Positions 1 to 7,301 of a stretch of 39,821 nucleotides of DNA are shown here, piece after piece. A program made the translations under genes and the position numbers. Source of the stretch: an uncultured Eubacteriales bacterium (GTDB lineage: Bacteria; Bacillota; Clostridia; Oscillospirales; Acutalibacteraceae). The stretch's first letter is position 1; each line of letters begins with the position of its first letter. The notes under the pieces were generated by a model. The model searched no databases. It saw nothing but the letters and a program-made list of their open reading frames with translations, and was not told the origin of the DNA. Location of the stretch: assembly GCA_934561055.1 (NCBI GenBank), contig CAKTFN010000013.1, forward strand, positions 1 to 39,821, read 5' to 3'.

Positions 1-35
1 CCCCAGCGGAGCGGACGGATAGAAAGATATAGTAC

Positions 36-262
36 ACGGTGCAAATTAAAGCGACAACATAAAGAAATACACCATAGCGTAGAAAATCTCTCCCTCAGTC
101 GTCAGAGCCGACAGCTCCCTCACAGGAGGGAGCCAAAGAACCCCGTGCGATTAAAGGAACAACACAAAAATAAGTCGTAGCGTAGGAAATCTCTCCCTCA
201 GTCGTCAGAGCCGACAGCTCCCTCACAGGAGGGAGCCAAAGAAACCCGTCCGGTTAAAGAAC
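36..262. repeat. Palindromic intergenic repeat, two full copies plus a partial
   Basis: Two near-identical copies lie at about 75-160 and 178-262, offset by 103 bases. A weaker partial copy of the flanking part lies at about 36-83. Each full copy contains a perfect hairpin with an 8-bp stem (gctccctc / gagggagc) and the 4-base loop acag, at 114-133 and 217-236. Read on the other strand, the core begins GGCTCCCTCC and ends CTGAGGGAGAGA. That is the look of an abundant intergenic repeat found in many Clostridia genomes. I see no gene in 1-278. The origin of the repeat is unknown; it could be a non-autonomous mobile palindrome or a folded transcribed element. Confidence 0.75.
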
Positions 263-278
263 CTACCCAAAGCAGTAC

Positions 279-308
279 AAAAAAAACAACCGCCGCATTT
301 CGCGACGG
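279..308 (-). terminator. Rho-independent terminator after maf
   Basis: On the reverse strand a 7-bp stem (arms 302-308 and 290-296, one G-U pair, 5-base loop) is followed by a T-rich run (complement of 279-289). It lies 13 bases beyond the maf stop codon, so it probably ends the Nudix-maf transcript. Confidence 0.75.
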
Positions 309-321
309 ATGAAATCAAAAT

Positions 322-900
322 TTAAAACTTTATTCTTCCGTGAATTCCGAATGATGAAAGAACTCTCGCACATTCGTTTATCGGAAGTCCCATGACGGTG
401 AAATAATCACCGTCGATTTTTTTGACAAGAACACTTCCGAACCCTTGAATTCCGTAAGAACCGGCCTTGTCCGAAGGTTCGCCGGTTTCGATGTAAGACT
501 CGATTGTTTCCTTTGAAAGGGGATAAAACCCGACTTTTGTGCAGGAAACGAAGCCCTTTTCCTTTTCTCCGTCGGTGATGAAAACCCCGGTGAAAACCTC
601 ATGCTCTTTTCCGGAAAGGGAGGAGAGCATTGAAAAAGCCTCGGCTCGATTTTTCGGCTTTCCGAGAATTTTTCCGCCGAGGGAAACGACTGTGTCGCAG
701 CCGAGAACAACCGCACCGGGATTCTCTTTTGAAACCGAAAGAGCTTTTCGTTTTGAAAGCAGTGCAACAGCGTCCGAAGCGTGAATACCCTTCGGAAGAG
801 TTTCGTCCGCTTCGGAGGGGATAATGTCAAAAGAATACCCCGCTGCGGAAAGAAGCTCCTTCCTTCTCGGTGAACCGGAAGCGACGATGAAGCGGCTCAT
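322..900 (-). CDS. maf: Maf-family nucleotide pyrophosphatase (dTTP/UTP type)
   Basis: This 192-residue protein is full length for Maf. Family marks are the N-terminal phosphate-binding motif SGSPRRKELL (residues 8-17), the catalytic region CDTVV (68-72), GKPKNRAEA, and the C-terminal DKAGSYGIQG block. Maf proteins hydrolyse non-canonical or canonical nucleoside triphosphates to the monophosphate and pyrophosphate in the cytoplasm, and are linked to septum control and nucleotide-pool cleaning. The ATG overlaps the stop of the upstream Nudix gene as ATGA, so the two are probably translationally coupled. The ribosome site is GGAGGG, about 6 bases upstream. Pairing with a second nucleotide-cleaning enzyme suits a housekeeping operon. 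The exact substrate subtype is inferred. Confidence 0.93.
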   Translation of the reverse strand: MSRFIVASGSPRRKELLSAAGYSFDIIPSEADETLPKGIHASDAVALLSKRKALSVSKENPGAVVLGCDTVVSLGGKILGKPKNRAEAFSMLSSLSGKEHEVFTGVFITDGEKEKGFVSCTKVGFYPLSKETIESYIETGEPSDKAGSYGIQGFGSVLVKKIDGDYFTVMGLPINECARVLSSFGIHGRIKF

Positions 901-1442
901 ATTTTTCCCTCCGCAAGAAGCTTTTCCGTTTTGAGAATGAGCGCAACGGTCTTGCTGTCCGAAATTTCTCCGTTCATGACGAGTTTTACGGCTTCTTTGA
1001 GCGGAATTTCTTCAACGGACAAAAATTCGCCGTCGTCAAGGTGCTGACGGGTCTTTGAAAGCCCCTGTGCGAGGAAAAGGTGAATGATTTCGGTGCAATA
1101 TGCAACCGTGGGATAAACCGTTCCCATCGGAAAGACTTTTTCGGCAACAACACCGCATTCTTCCTCAAGTTCGCGCATTCCGGCCGAAAGCGGATCTTCG
1201 CCCTTTTCGAGCTTTCCTGCCGGAAGCTCAAGAAGAACTCTTCCGTAAGGATAACGGAATTGACGGACAAAAAGGAGGTTTCCTTCGTCCGTGAGTGCGG
1301 CAACGCAGACTCCGCCATGGTGCTCGACAAGTTCACGGTGGGTTTCCTTTCCGTTCGGAAGAAGAACCGTGTCGTTGTAAACGTTGATTATTTTTCCTTC
1401 GTAAATCACTTTTCGGTTGATTTTTTTCTCGGTCAATTCCAT
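897..1442 (-). CDS. Nudix hydrolase, ADP-ribose pyrophosphatase type
   Basis: A 181-residue protein starting MELTEKKIN. This start is preferred over an upstream in-frame ATG at 1472 because AAAGGAG lies about 10 bases before it. The Nudix box is perfect: G-x5-E-x7-REL-x-EE-x-GV, with the segment GKLEKGEDPL followed by REL-EEECGV. The upstream LPAG motif and the beta-rich N-terminal region match the ADP-ribose pyrophosphatase (NudF/YqkG) subgroup. That subgroup splits ADP-ribose into AMP and ribose-5-phosphate using divalent metal. The stop overlaps the maf start by 4 bases. It is divergent from the M14 peptidase gene across about 80 bases. Family assignment is firm; substrate is inferred. Confidence 0.9.
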   Translation of the reverse strand: MELTEKKINRKVIYEGKIINVYNDTVLLPNGKETHRELVEHHGGVCVAALTDEGNLLFVRQFRYPYGRVLLELPAGKLEKGEDPLSAGMRELEEECGVVAEKVFPMGTVYPTVAYCTEIIHLFLAQGLSKTRQHLDDGEFLSVEEIPLKEAVKLVMNGEISDSKTVALILKTEKLLAEGKI

Positions 1443-1521
1443 AAATTTATGTCTCCTTTCGGAATACTTCAAAGCTGAAGCCGAATATAAATTATCAGAT
1501 GTTTTAAAAGGATGTGTTCGT

Positions 1522-2424
1522 ATGACTGTTTATGAAAACGAAGCGGCTTTTGATTATGAAAAAAGCAAGCATATGATTGAAGATCTTTTGAAAAAATATC
1601 CGTTTCTTTCGGCCGATGTTGTCGGACGAACCTGCATCGGAAGGGGAATTTTTGCACTCTCGGTCGGAAACAGAAGAAACAGGGTTCTTCTTGCCGGCGG
1701 ATTCCACGGTTCGGAATGGCTGACGTGCCTTGTTCTTTTCCGCTTCGCCGAAAGGCTTTGCTCATGCATCGAAAAAAAGGAGACGCTTTGCTCGGTTGAC
1801 GTTTCAAGAGCGTTTTCCGAACTCGGCGCAGTGATTATTCCGTGCGTCAATCCGGACGGAACCGAAATTGCCGTTCACGGCCCGCAAGGCGCAAGGAGCG
1901 CACGAAGTTTTGTCGAATCGCTCGGCGTTTCGGATTACTCAAAGTGGAACGCAAACGCAATGGGCGTTGACATCAATCATAACTTCAACGCAGGTTGGGA
2001 AACGCTTCGCCGTATGGAGGAGGAAAAGGGGATAAGAGGCCCTTCCTCAAGGCAGTTCGGCGGTTTCCGTGCCGAAAGCGAGGCGGAAACAAAAGCACTG
2101 ACAAGGCTTTGCCGGCTCATTCCGTTCCGACAGGTTATGGCCGTTCATTCTCAGGGCGAGGAGCTTTACTGGCAATACGGTGAGGACACTCCGCCTCAGG
2201 CGCACATGATGGCAAAAATTCTTGCCGATTCGTGTTCATACCGCCTTGTTGAAAACGCGGGGCTTGCATCGCACGGAGGGTTCAAAGATTGGTTCATCAA
2301 AGAATTTTTCCGCCCGGGATTCACGCTCGAAATCGGAAAAGGAGAAAATCCTCTTCCGTTTTCCGACCTTGACGCAATCTACGGCCGCATTGAAGAAGCG
2401 TTGACAATTTTTACGCTGATGTGA
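1522..2424 (+). CDS. M14-family zinc carboxypeptidase, gamma-D-glutamyl endopeptidase-like
   Basis: A 300-residue protein starting MTVYENEAAF at an ATG preceded by AAAAGGA. An in-frame start further upstream would run through the divergent promoter region. Zinc ligands and active-site blocks are visible: GGFHGSEWLT (HxxE), VNPDGTEIA, GVDINHNFNAGW, AVHSQGEELYW (third His) and FTLEIGKGENP (catalytic Glu). HSQGEE and the NHNF variant recall the M14C group (ENP1/MpaA-like), which cuts the gamma-D-Glu to diamino-acid bond of peptidoglycan peptides. There is no signal peptide, so a cytoplasmic role in murein peptide recycling is likely. The gene converges on proC with no spacer: its TGA ends at 2424 and the proC stop starts at 2425. 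Confidence 0.88.
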   Translation: MTVYENEAAFDYEKSKHMIEDLLKKYPFLSADVVGRTCIGRGIFALSVGNRRNRVLLAGGFHGSEWLTCLVLFRFAERLCSCIEKKETLCSVDVSRAFSELGAVIIPCVNPDGTEIAVHGPQGARSARSFVESLGVSDYSKWNANAMGVDINHNFNAGWETLRRMEEEKGIRGPSSRQFGGFRAESEAETKALTRLCRLIPFRQVMAVHSQGEELYWQYGEDTPPQAHMMAKILADSCSYRLVENAGLASHGGFKDWFIKEFFRPGFTLEIGKGENPLPFSDLDAIYGRIEEALTIFTLM

Positions 2425-3219
2425 TTAAAGAAGTTTGTCCTTTTCAACCGCAGCATTGACCGCTGCGGCAACGGCGGATTCAAAGCCGTTTTTCTGAAGT
2501 GAAAGAACACCCTCGATTGTTGTTCCGCCCGGTGAGCATACTCTGTCGGTAAGCTCCATCGGGTGTTCTTTGCTTTCAAGAATCATTTTTGCCGAACCGA
2601 GAACGGCTTGGGCGCAAATTTCGGTTGCCTGCGCTTTCGGCATTCCGTTTTTGACGGCGGCTCTTGCCATTGCGTCAATGAACATGTATGCAAAGGCGGG
2701 CGATGAACCGCCGATTACTCCGAAAAGAGGGAACATCGATTCCTGAAGTCTGACCGCCGAACCGAAAGATTTGCACATTTTTTCGGCGAAAGCGAGGTCT
2801 TCTTCGGTTGCGTTTTTGTTTCCGCAAAAAGCGCTGACCGCCTCGCCGACGGTTGCGTTGATGTTCGGCATGATGCGGATAAGGCGAACCGAATTGAAAA
2901 GGCGTTCCTCAAGGAAGGAAAGCGACTTTCCGGCGGCGATTGAAATTACGAGCGGTTCGGTTTCTTTTATAACGTCTTTAAGTTCCGAAAGGACGGAAGG
3001 CAAAATGTTCGGCTTTACCGAAAGGACAAGCCGTGAGCAGTTTTTTACAAGTTCTTTTGACGTTTCAAAAACCCTGAGTCCGAATTTTTCCGCGAGTGCG
3101 GAAGCTTTTTCGGCGTTCACGTCAAAAACGGCGATTTCCTCGCCTTTGAGAGTTTTTGACGAAACGAGTCCGCTGATCATTGCGGACGCCATGTTTCCTG
3201 TTCCGATGAATCCTGTCAT
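2425..3219 (-). CDS. proC: Pyrroline-5-carboxylate reductase
   Basis: A 264-residue protein, the normal length for ProC. It begins with the NAD(P) fold GFIGTGNMASAM. It ends with the signature region GSSPAFAYMFIDAM (substrate and dimer helices) and HPMELTDRVCSPGGTTIEGV. It catalyses the last step of proline synthesis, reducing 1-pyrroline-5-carboxylate to proline. The start codon overlaps the mscL stop by one base (TAATG), so it is translated behind mscL. Its stop directly abuts the stop of the convergent M14 gene, so its transcript must read antisense into that gene. I see no terminator at the junction. Confidence 0.95.
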   Translation of the reverse strand: MTGFIGTGNMASAMISGLVSSKTLKGEEIAVFDVNAEKASALAEKFGLRVFETSKELVKNCSRLVLSVKPNILPSVLSELKDVIKETEPLVISIAAGKSLSFLEERLFNSVRLIRIMPNINATVGEAVSAFCGNKNATEEDLAFAEKMCKSFGSAVRLQESMFPLFGVIGGSSPAFAYMFIDAMARAAVKNGMPKAQATEICAQAVLGSAKMILESKEHPMELTDRVCSPGGTTIEGVLSLQKNGFESAVAAAVNAAVEKDKLL

Positions 3220-3728
3220 TATTCTTCAACCTCTTTTTCTTCTTTTTTTTCTTCGTCTTTCGGAAGAGTTGACGTGCAGTTCGGGCAACGTGTTGCCTCG
3301 ATGCTTATTTTGCTTTTGCAAAACGGACAAATTTTTGTTGTCGGGGCGTCGGCGGCTTCTTCTTTCTTTCCAAAGTCGGCAATTTTGTTGATTGCTTTGA
3401 CGAGGAGGAAGATGATGAACGCCATGATGAGAAAATTGAGAACGGCGGTTATGAACGAGCCGTAATTAAGCGTTGCGTACCCCGCATTTTTCGCCGCTTC
3501 GGCGGTTGCAAAGTGTTCGTCGGTGATTGCAAGGACGATGAACTTGTCAGCAAAGTTGATTCCCTTTGTCGCAAGTGAAATTACCGGTGAAATTATGTCG
3601 CCGACGAGCGAATTGACGATTGCCTGAAAAGCACCGCCGATGATTACACCGACCGCAAGGTCAATGACGCTTCCGCGCATGATGAATTTTTTGAATTCAT
3701 TGATGAATCCGAGACTTTTTTCTTTCAT
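3219..3728 (-). CDS. mscL: Large-conductance mechanosensitive channel with C-terminal zinc ribbon
   Basis: A 169-residue protein. The N-terminal amphipathic helix and first membrane segment (FIMRGSVIDLAVGVIIGGAF, about residues 15-34) are classic MscL. A second membrane segment lies at about 87-110 (SFITAVLNFLIMAFIIFLLV). MscL is a homopentameric pore that opens under membrane tension and releases solutes on osmotic downshock. After the usual C-terminal helix there is a four-cysteine zinc-ribbon (CPFCKSK followed by CPNCTS, about residues 134-152) and an acidic/lysine-rich tail. Such ribbons occur on some clostridial MscL proteins, but the standard enterobacterial protein lacks them. It heads the mscL-proC transcript behind a clear promoter. 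Confidence 0.94.
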   Translation of the reverse strand: MKEKSLGFINEFKKFIMRGSVIDLAVGVIIGGAFQAIVNSLVGDIISPVISLATKGINFADKFIVLAITDEHFATAEAAKNAGYATLNYGSFITAVLNFLIMAFIIFLLVKAINKIADFGKKEEAADAPTTKICPFCKSKISIEATRCPNCTSTLPKDEEKKEEKEVEE

Positions 3729-3763
3729 TTTTAATACTCACGTTTTTTAAAAAAATTTACTTT

Positions 3764-3792
3764 ATTTTATCACAAAGCGTAGAAGCTTTCAA
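3764..3792 (-). promoter_or_regulatory. Sigma-A type promoter for mscL-proC
   Basis: On the reverse strand, TTGAAA (complement of 3787-3792) is followed 17 bases later by TAAAAT (3764-3769). A TGA triplet just before it gives an extended -10. It lies about 36 bases upstream of the mscL ATG. Confidence 0.65.
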
Positions 3793-3810
3793 TAAAAATC
3801 AAACGAAAAA

Positions 3811-4683
3811 TCAAACGCCCGTAAGGTCAAAATCGGGAATATAATTCTTTTTTGCAGAGTCGAGATCCTGAACAAAAACGTTTTTGAAACCGAGTTCTTC
3901 GCAATATGAAAGAACTTTTTCATATTCCCTTTCGGTGATTCTTCTTTGAAGCTCCGGAAGGTTTTCAATTTCTCCGCAGGGTGTGTATTGCGCCATTAGA
4001 CTTATGTATGTGTCTGTGCCGAGGGCTTCTTTGATCCAATCAAAGATAAGCTTTGACTGGTTGGTGTTCTTCGGAAGAATGAGGTGACGGATGATGAGTC
4101 CTTTTTTCATCAGACCGTTTTCGTCAAAAATATCCTCCGGCTGCTGACGGCGCATTTCGAGAATTGCCTTTGATGCGTTTTCAAAGTAATCTTCGGCCTT
4201 TGAATATTTCATTGCTCTTTCGGGGCTGATATATTTAAGGTCGGGGAGATAAATGTCGATAACTCCGTCAAGTTTTTTGAGCGTTTCCGCCTTTTCGTAA
4301 CCCGAACTGTTATAAACAACGGGAACTTTTGAACGGTATTTTTGAAGCAGAAGCGAAAGCTTTTCCGCATAATGAGCCGCAGTCACGAGGTTCAGATTGT
4401 GAACGCCGGAAGAAATCAGTTCGTCGAAAATTTCCGTGAGCCTTTCTTCGGAAATTTCCTTTCCGGTTTTCGCCCTGCTGATTTCAAAGTTTTGACAAAA
4501 AGCGCACCGAAGATTGCACCCGGAAAAGAAAACCGTTCCCGAACCGTTTGTTCCGCTTATCGGCGGCTCTTCCCAAAAGTGTTTTGCCGCTCTCGCAACA
4601 ACAAAATTTTCTTTTACGCCGCAAAAACCCCGGCTTTCGCTTCTGTCAATGCCGCAATTTCTCGGACATGCATTGCATATCAT
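3811..4683 (-). CDS. PflX-type radical SAM protein (pyruvate formate-lyase activase-like)
   Basis: A 290-residue protein starting MICNACPRNC. The ATG at 4683 is chosen because a GGCGGTGAT ribosome site precedes it and the promoter leaves little room for an earlier start. An N-terminal cysteine motif (CNACPRNCGIDR, then GFCG) precedes the radical SAM motif CNLRCAFC (about residues 57-64), which binds the 4Fe-4S cluster. This arrangement matches COG1313/PflX proteins, related to pyruvate formate-lyase activating enzymes but of uncertain substrate. It is transcribed alone, divergently from coaX, and no glycyl-radical enzyme lies nearby. The family is clear; the reaction is not. Confidence 0.85.
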   Translation of the reverse strand: MICNACPRNCGIDRSESRGFCGVKENFVVARAAKHFWEEPPISGTNGSGTVFFSGCNLRCAFCQNFEISRAKTGKEISEERLTEIFDELISSGVHNLNLVTAAHYAEKLSLLLQKYRSKVPVVYNSSGYEKAETLKKLDGVIDIYLPDLKYISPERAMKYSKAEDYFENASKAILEMRRQQPEDIFDENGLMKKGLIIRHLILPKNTNQSKLIFDWIKEALGTDTYISLMAQYTPCGEIENLPELQRRITEREYEKVLSYCEELGFKNVFVQDLDSAKKNYIPDFDLTGV

Positions 4684-4706
4684 ATAATCACCGCCTTCGG
4701 TTTCAT

Positions 4707-4735
4707 ATTTTACCACAATAAATTGACTTTTTCCA
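4707..4735 (-). promoter_or_regulatory. Probable promoter for the PflX-like gene
   Basis: On the reverse strand, TGGAAA (complement of 4730-4735), a 17-base spacer, and TAAAAT (4707-4712) with a TGG extended -10. It physically overlaps the -35 of the divergent coaX promoter. Confidence 0.45.
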
Positions 4736-4751
4736 CTGATTGGAATATAAT
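4723..4751 (+). promoter_or_regulatory. Sigma-A promoter for coaX
   Basis: TTGACT (4723-4728), a 17-base spacer and a consensus TATAAT (4746-4751). It gives a leader of about 70 nt before the coaX ATG. Confidence 0.75.
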
Positions 4752-4826
4752 TTATTCAGAGCTTCCTGATTTTGGAATGTCTTTTAGTTTTTGTAAAAAA
4801 TAAGAATACAGTCGGAGGTCTTGAAA

Positions 4827-5597
4827 ATGCTTTTGACAATTGATATCGGAAACACAAATATCACTCTCGGAGCTTATGAAAACGAAAAACTTGTTTTCGT
4901 TTCAAGAATGTATACCGCAAGACACAAAACGAGCGATGAGTTCGCCGTTGACTTTTTGAACCTTTTCAAGCTTTACAAAGTCAACGCAACGGACTTTTCG
5001 GGAGTTGTCATGAGCTGCGTTGTTCCGGAAATTGAAGAGAGCGTCATCAGAGCGCTGAAAACGATCACCGGAAAAGTTCCCGTTTCTGTCGGTGAACGGT
5101 ACCACGGAAATTTTGAAATTGACGTTCTTCCCGTCGGAGCTGTCGGAGCCGACCTCATTTGCGCCGCCGTCGGAGCAAAGAAAAAGTATCCGCTTCCGTG
5201 CATCATCGTCGATCTCGGAACGGCAACGAAGGTTATTGTTGTTGACAAGGCCGGAAAATTTGTCGGTTGCACAATTTCTCCCGGCGTAAAAATTTCAATG
5301 GACGCCCTTGCAAAAACCGCCTCGCTTCTTCCGTCGGTAAGTTTTACCGTTCCGGAAAAAGCCGTCGGAACAAACACGACCGAATGCATTCAGTCCGGAA
5401 TCGTTTACGGAACGGCCGCAATGCTCGACGGTCTTATTAAGCGGATGAAGAACGAGCTTTCGATTGACGAAGTTTCGGTCATTGCAACCGGAGGCTACAG
5501 CAAGGGAATCATTCCGTGCTGCGAAACGAAGATGATTTATGACGAAAATCTTCTTCTTGACGGTCTTGTCGAAATATATAACGAAAGTAATTTTTAA
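4827..5597 (+). CDS. coaX: Type III pantothenate kinase
   Basis: A 256-residue protein of standard CoaX length. The ATG at 4827 is chosen over the TTG at 4821 because GGAGG lies 8 bases before it. Motifs are the ATP-binding DIGNTNITLGAYEN at the N-terminus, VGADLICAAVGA, IIVDLGTATK, GCTISPGVKISMDAL and ATGGYSKGI. CoaX phosphorylates pantothenate in the first step of coenzyme A synthesis. It needs a monovalent cation and is not feedback-inhibited by CoA. The secreted hydrolase gene starts 24 bases after the stop, so the two probably share a transcript, although no functional link is obvious. Confidence 0.95.
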   Translation: MLLTIDIGNTNITLGAYENEKLVFVSRMYTARHKTSDEFAVDFLNLFKLYKVNATDFSGVVMSCVVPEIEESVIRALKTITGKVPVSVGERYHGNFEIDVLPVGAVGADLICAAVGAKKKYPLPCIIVDLGTATKVIVVDKAGKFVGCTISPGVKISMDALAKTASLLPSVSFTVPEKAVGTNTTECIQSGIVYGTAAMLDGLIKRMKNELSIDEVSVIATGGYSKGIIPCCETKMIYDENLLLDGLVEIYNESNF

Positions 5598-5621
5598 TTT
5601 AATTAAAAGGAGGAAAAAACA

Positions 5622-7175
5622 ATGAAAAATACGCTAAAAAAATCACTGTCCGTTCTGCTTGCACTTGTTCTTTTGTCCGTTTCAACGCTGCCTGTCGCTT
5701 TTGCGGAAAAGGAAGAAATTCCGATTATTTATGTCTGCGGAATGGGAAGCGTTCTTAAAGACGCAAACGGAAAAACAATTGAAGCCGCCGATGTTGACAA
5801 AGATTATATTATCAATGCGGCAAAGGGCGTTGTTTCAAAAATTCCCGTTGATCCGAACGGAAACTGGGACGAATACTGCGATGCGCTTTATGATTGCTTT
5901 GCACCCATTTACGACGAAATTCGTCTTGATAAAAACGGCGAAGCGTCCGACGGAAGCCATGTTGCGAGAACATGGAGCAAAAGCAGCATAAAAAAGAAGT
6001 ATTCAAATTTCACTGCCGAAGACTATTACTATGCTTATGATTGGCGAATCGATCCTTTTGAAGTTGCGAAAGATCTCGGAAAATATATCGACGCCGTCCG
6101 TGAAGTTACCGGAAAAAGCAAGGTCACAATCATCGGACGCTGTCTCGGAGCATGTATTGTTACGGCATATCTTGTTCAGGAAGAAAACGTTTGGGAAAAG
6201 GTTCAAAACGTAATTTATTACGCTCCGTCCGTCGGCGGAATCGGCCTTCTCGGAGCGCTGTTTTCCGGCCGTATTGAGCTTGATGACGAATCGCTTGACC
6301 GTTATATAAACGCTTACTCGGAAAAGAATTCGCTCATTGAAGACAGCTCGCTTCAGGCTCTTGTTGTGTCGGCAATTTCTTTTGCGAGACATCTTAAACT
6401 TTTGGGCTTCGGAACAGATGTAATTATGGGAATATACGGCAAAGTATATAAAAATATCGTTCCGCGTCTTGCTCTCACGAGTTACGGCTCTTTTCCGTCT
6501 TTTTGGAGCATGATCGGCACCGAATATTATGAAGAAGCCCGTGATTTCGTCTTCAAAGGACAGGAAGAAGAATATTCAAAAATGATTGAAAAAACCGATC
6601 ATTTTTATTACGATGTTACCGCAAAACTTCCGGAAATTATCAAAGAACTCAACGGCCGCGGCATAAACTTTGCATACATTGCAAAGTACAATTCCGATAT
6701 TGTTCCCGTTTTTAAGGGCAGTAACGTTCAGGGCGACGGAGTTGTTGAGTTGACAACTCTTTCCGGCGGAGCAACAAGCGCAAAAATGGGCTCCTGCCTT
6801 CCGGAAGAATATATCAAAGCGGCAAAAGAGAACGGAACCGAAAAGTATATTTCGGCAGACAAAATTGTTGACGCTTCGACCTGCCTTTTTCCGGACACAA
6901 CGTGGTTCATCAAAAACATTGATCATGTAGTCATGCCGGATTGCATCAACCCTCTTCTTGTCAATATTTCAAAAGGCAACGGAAGCTTCACGGTTTGGTC
7001 GAGCGAAGAGTTTCCGCAGTATATGACATACAGCGAAAGCGACGGTTCGGTTAGCCCGATTGTTCGGGAAAACGACAACCTTGAGCATACACCAAAAGAT
7101 TTTATCAGTTCGATTTTCAGACTTTTTACAAATTTCTTTAAATTTTTGAAGTCCCTTTTCGACAAAAGAAAATAA
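5622..7175 (+). CDS. Secreted LCAT/lipase-like alpha/beta hydrolase with Cys at the nucleophile elbow (paralogue 1)
   Basis: A 517-residue protein behind AAGGAGG, with a signal peptide at residues 1-28 (hydrophobic LSVLLALVLLSVSTLPV, then AFA). The mature protein opens with IPIIYVCGMG, the oxyanion-side strand of lipases. YAYDWRIDPFEVAKDL is typical of LCAT/PGAP1-like enzymes, and IIGRCLGACIVTAYL is the nucleophile elbow. Where lipases have GxSxG, this protein has GRCLG with Cys174. A conserved block DASTCLFPDTTWFIKN (from residue 417) leads to a likely catalytic His435. The C-terminus is a basic amphipathic helix rich in Phe and Lys, possibly a membrane anchor or contact. Acyl transfer or ester/thioester hydrolysis outside the cell is inferred. 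No substrate can be named. Confidence 0.7.
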   Translation: MKNTLKKSLSVLLALVLLSVSTLPVAFAEKEEIPIIYVCGMGSVLKDANGKTIEAADVDKDYIINAAKGVVSKIPVDPNGNWDEYCDALYDCFAPIYDEIRLDKNGEASDGSHVARTWSKSSIKKKYSNFTAEDYYYAYDWRIDPFEVAKDLGKYIDAVREVTGKSKVTIIGRCLGACIVTAYLVQEENVWEKVQNVIYYAPSVGGIGLLGALFSGRIELDDESLDRYINAYSEKNSLIEDSSLQALVVSAISFARHLKLLGFGTDVIMGIYGKVYKNIVPRLALTSYGSFPSFWSMIGTEYYEEARDFVFKGQEEEYSKMIEKTDHFYYDVTAKLPEIIKELNGRGINFAYIAKYNSDIVPVFKGSNVQGDGVVELTTLSGGATSAKMGSCLPEEYIKAAKENGTEKYISADKIVDASTCLFPDTTWFIKNIDHVVMPDCINPLLVNISKGNGSFTVWSSEEFPQYMTYSESDGSVSPIVRENDNLEHTPKDFISSIFRLFTNFFKFLKSLFDKRK

Positions 7176-7217
7176 CGGAATAATAATATTTATTAAATTG
7201 TAATATCGTTTTTTTGG

Positions 7218-7246
7218 TTGCCTTTTCTTTCAAAAAGCGGTATACT
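7218..7246 (+). promoter_or_regulatory. Promoter for the second hydrolase paralogue
   Basis: TTGCCT (7218-7223), a 17-base spacer and TATACT (7241-7246), about 50 bases upstream of the next ATG. The second paralogue can therefore be expressed independently of the first. Confidence 0.6.
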
Positions 7247-7301
7247 TTTGTCGGTTTAAAAAATCTTAAAAAGCCGTTAGTTAAAAGAAAGGAAAGATAA
7301 C

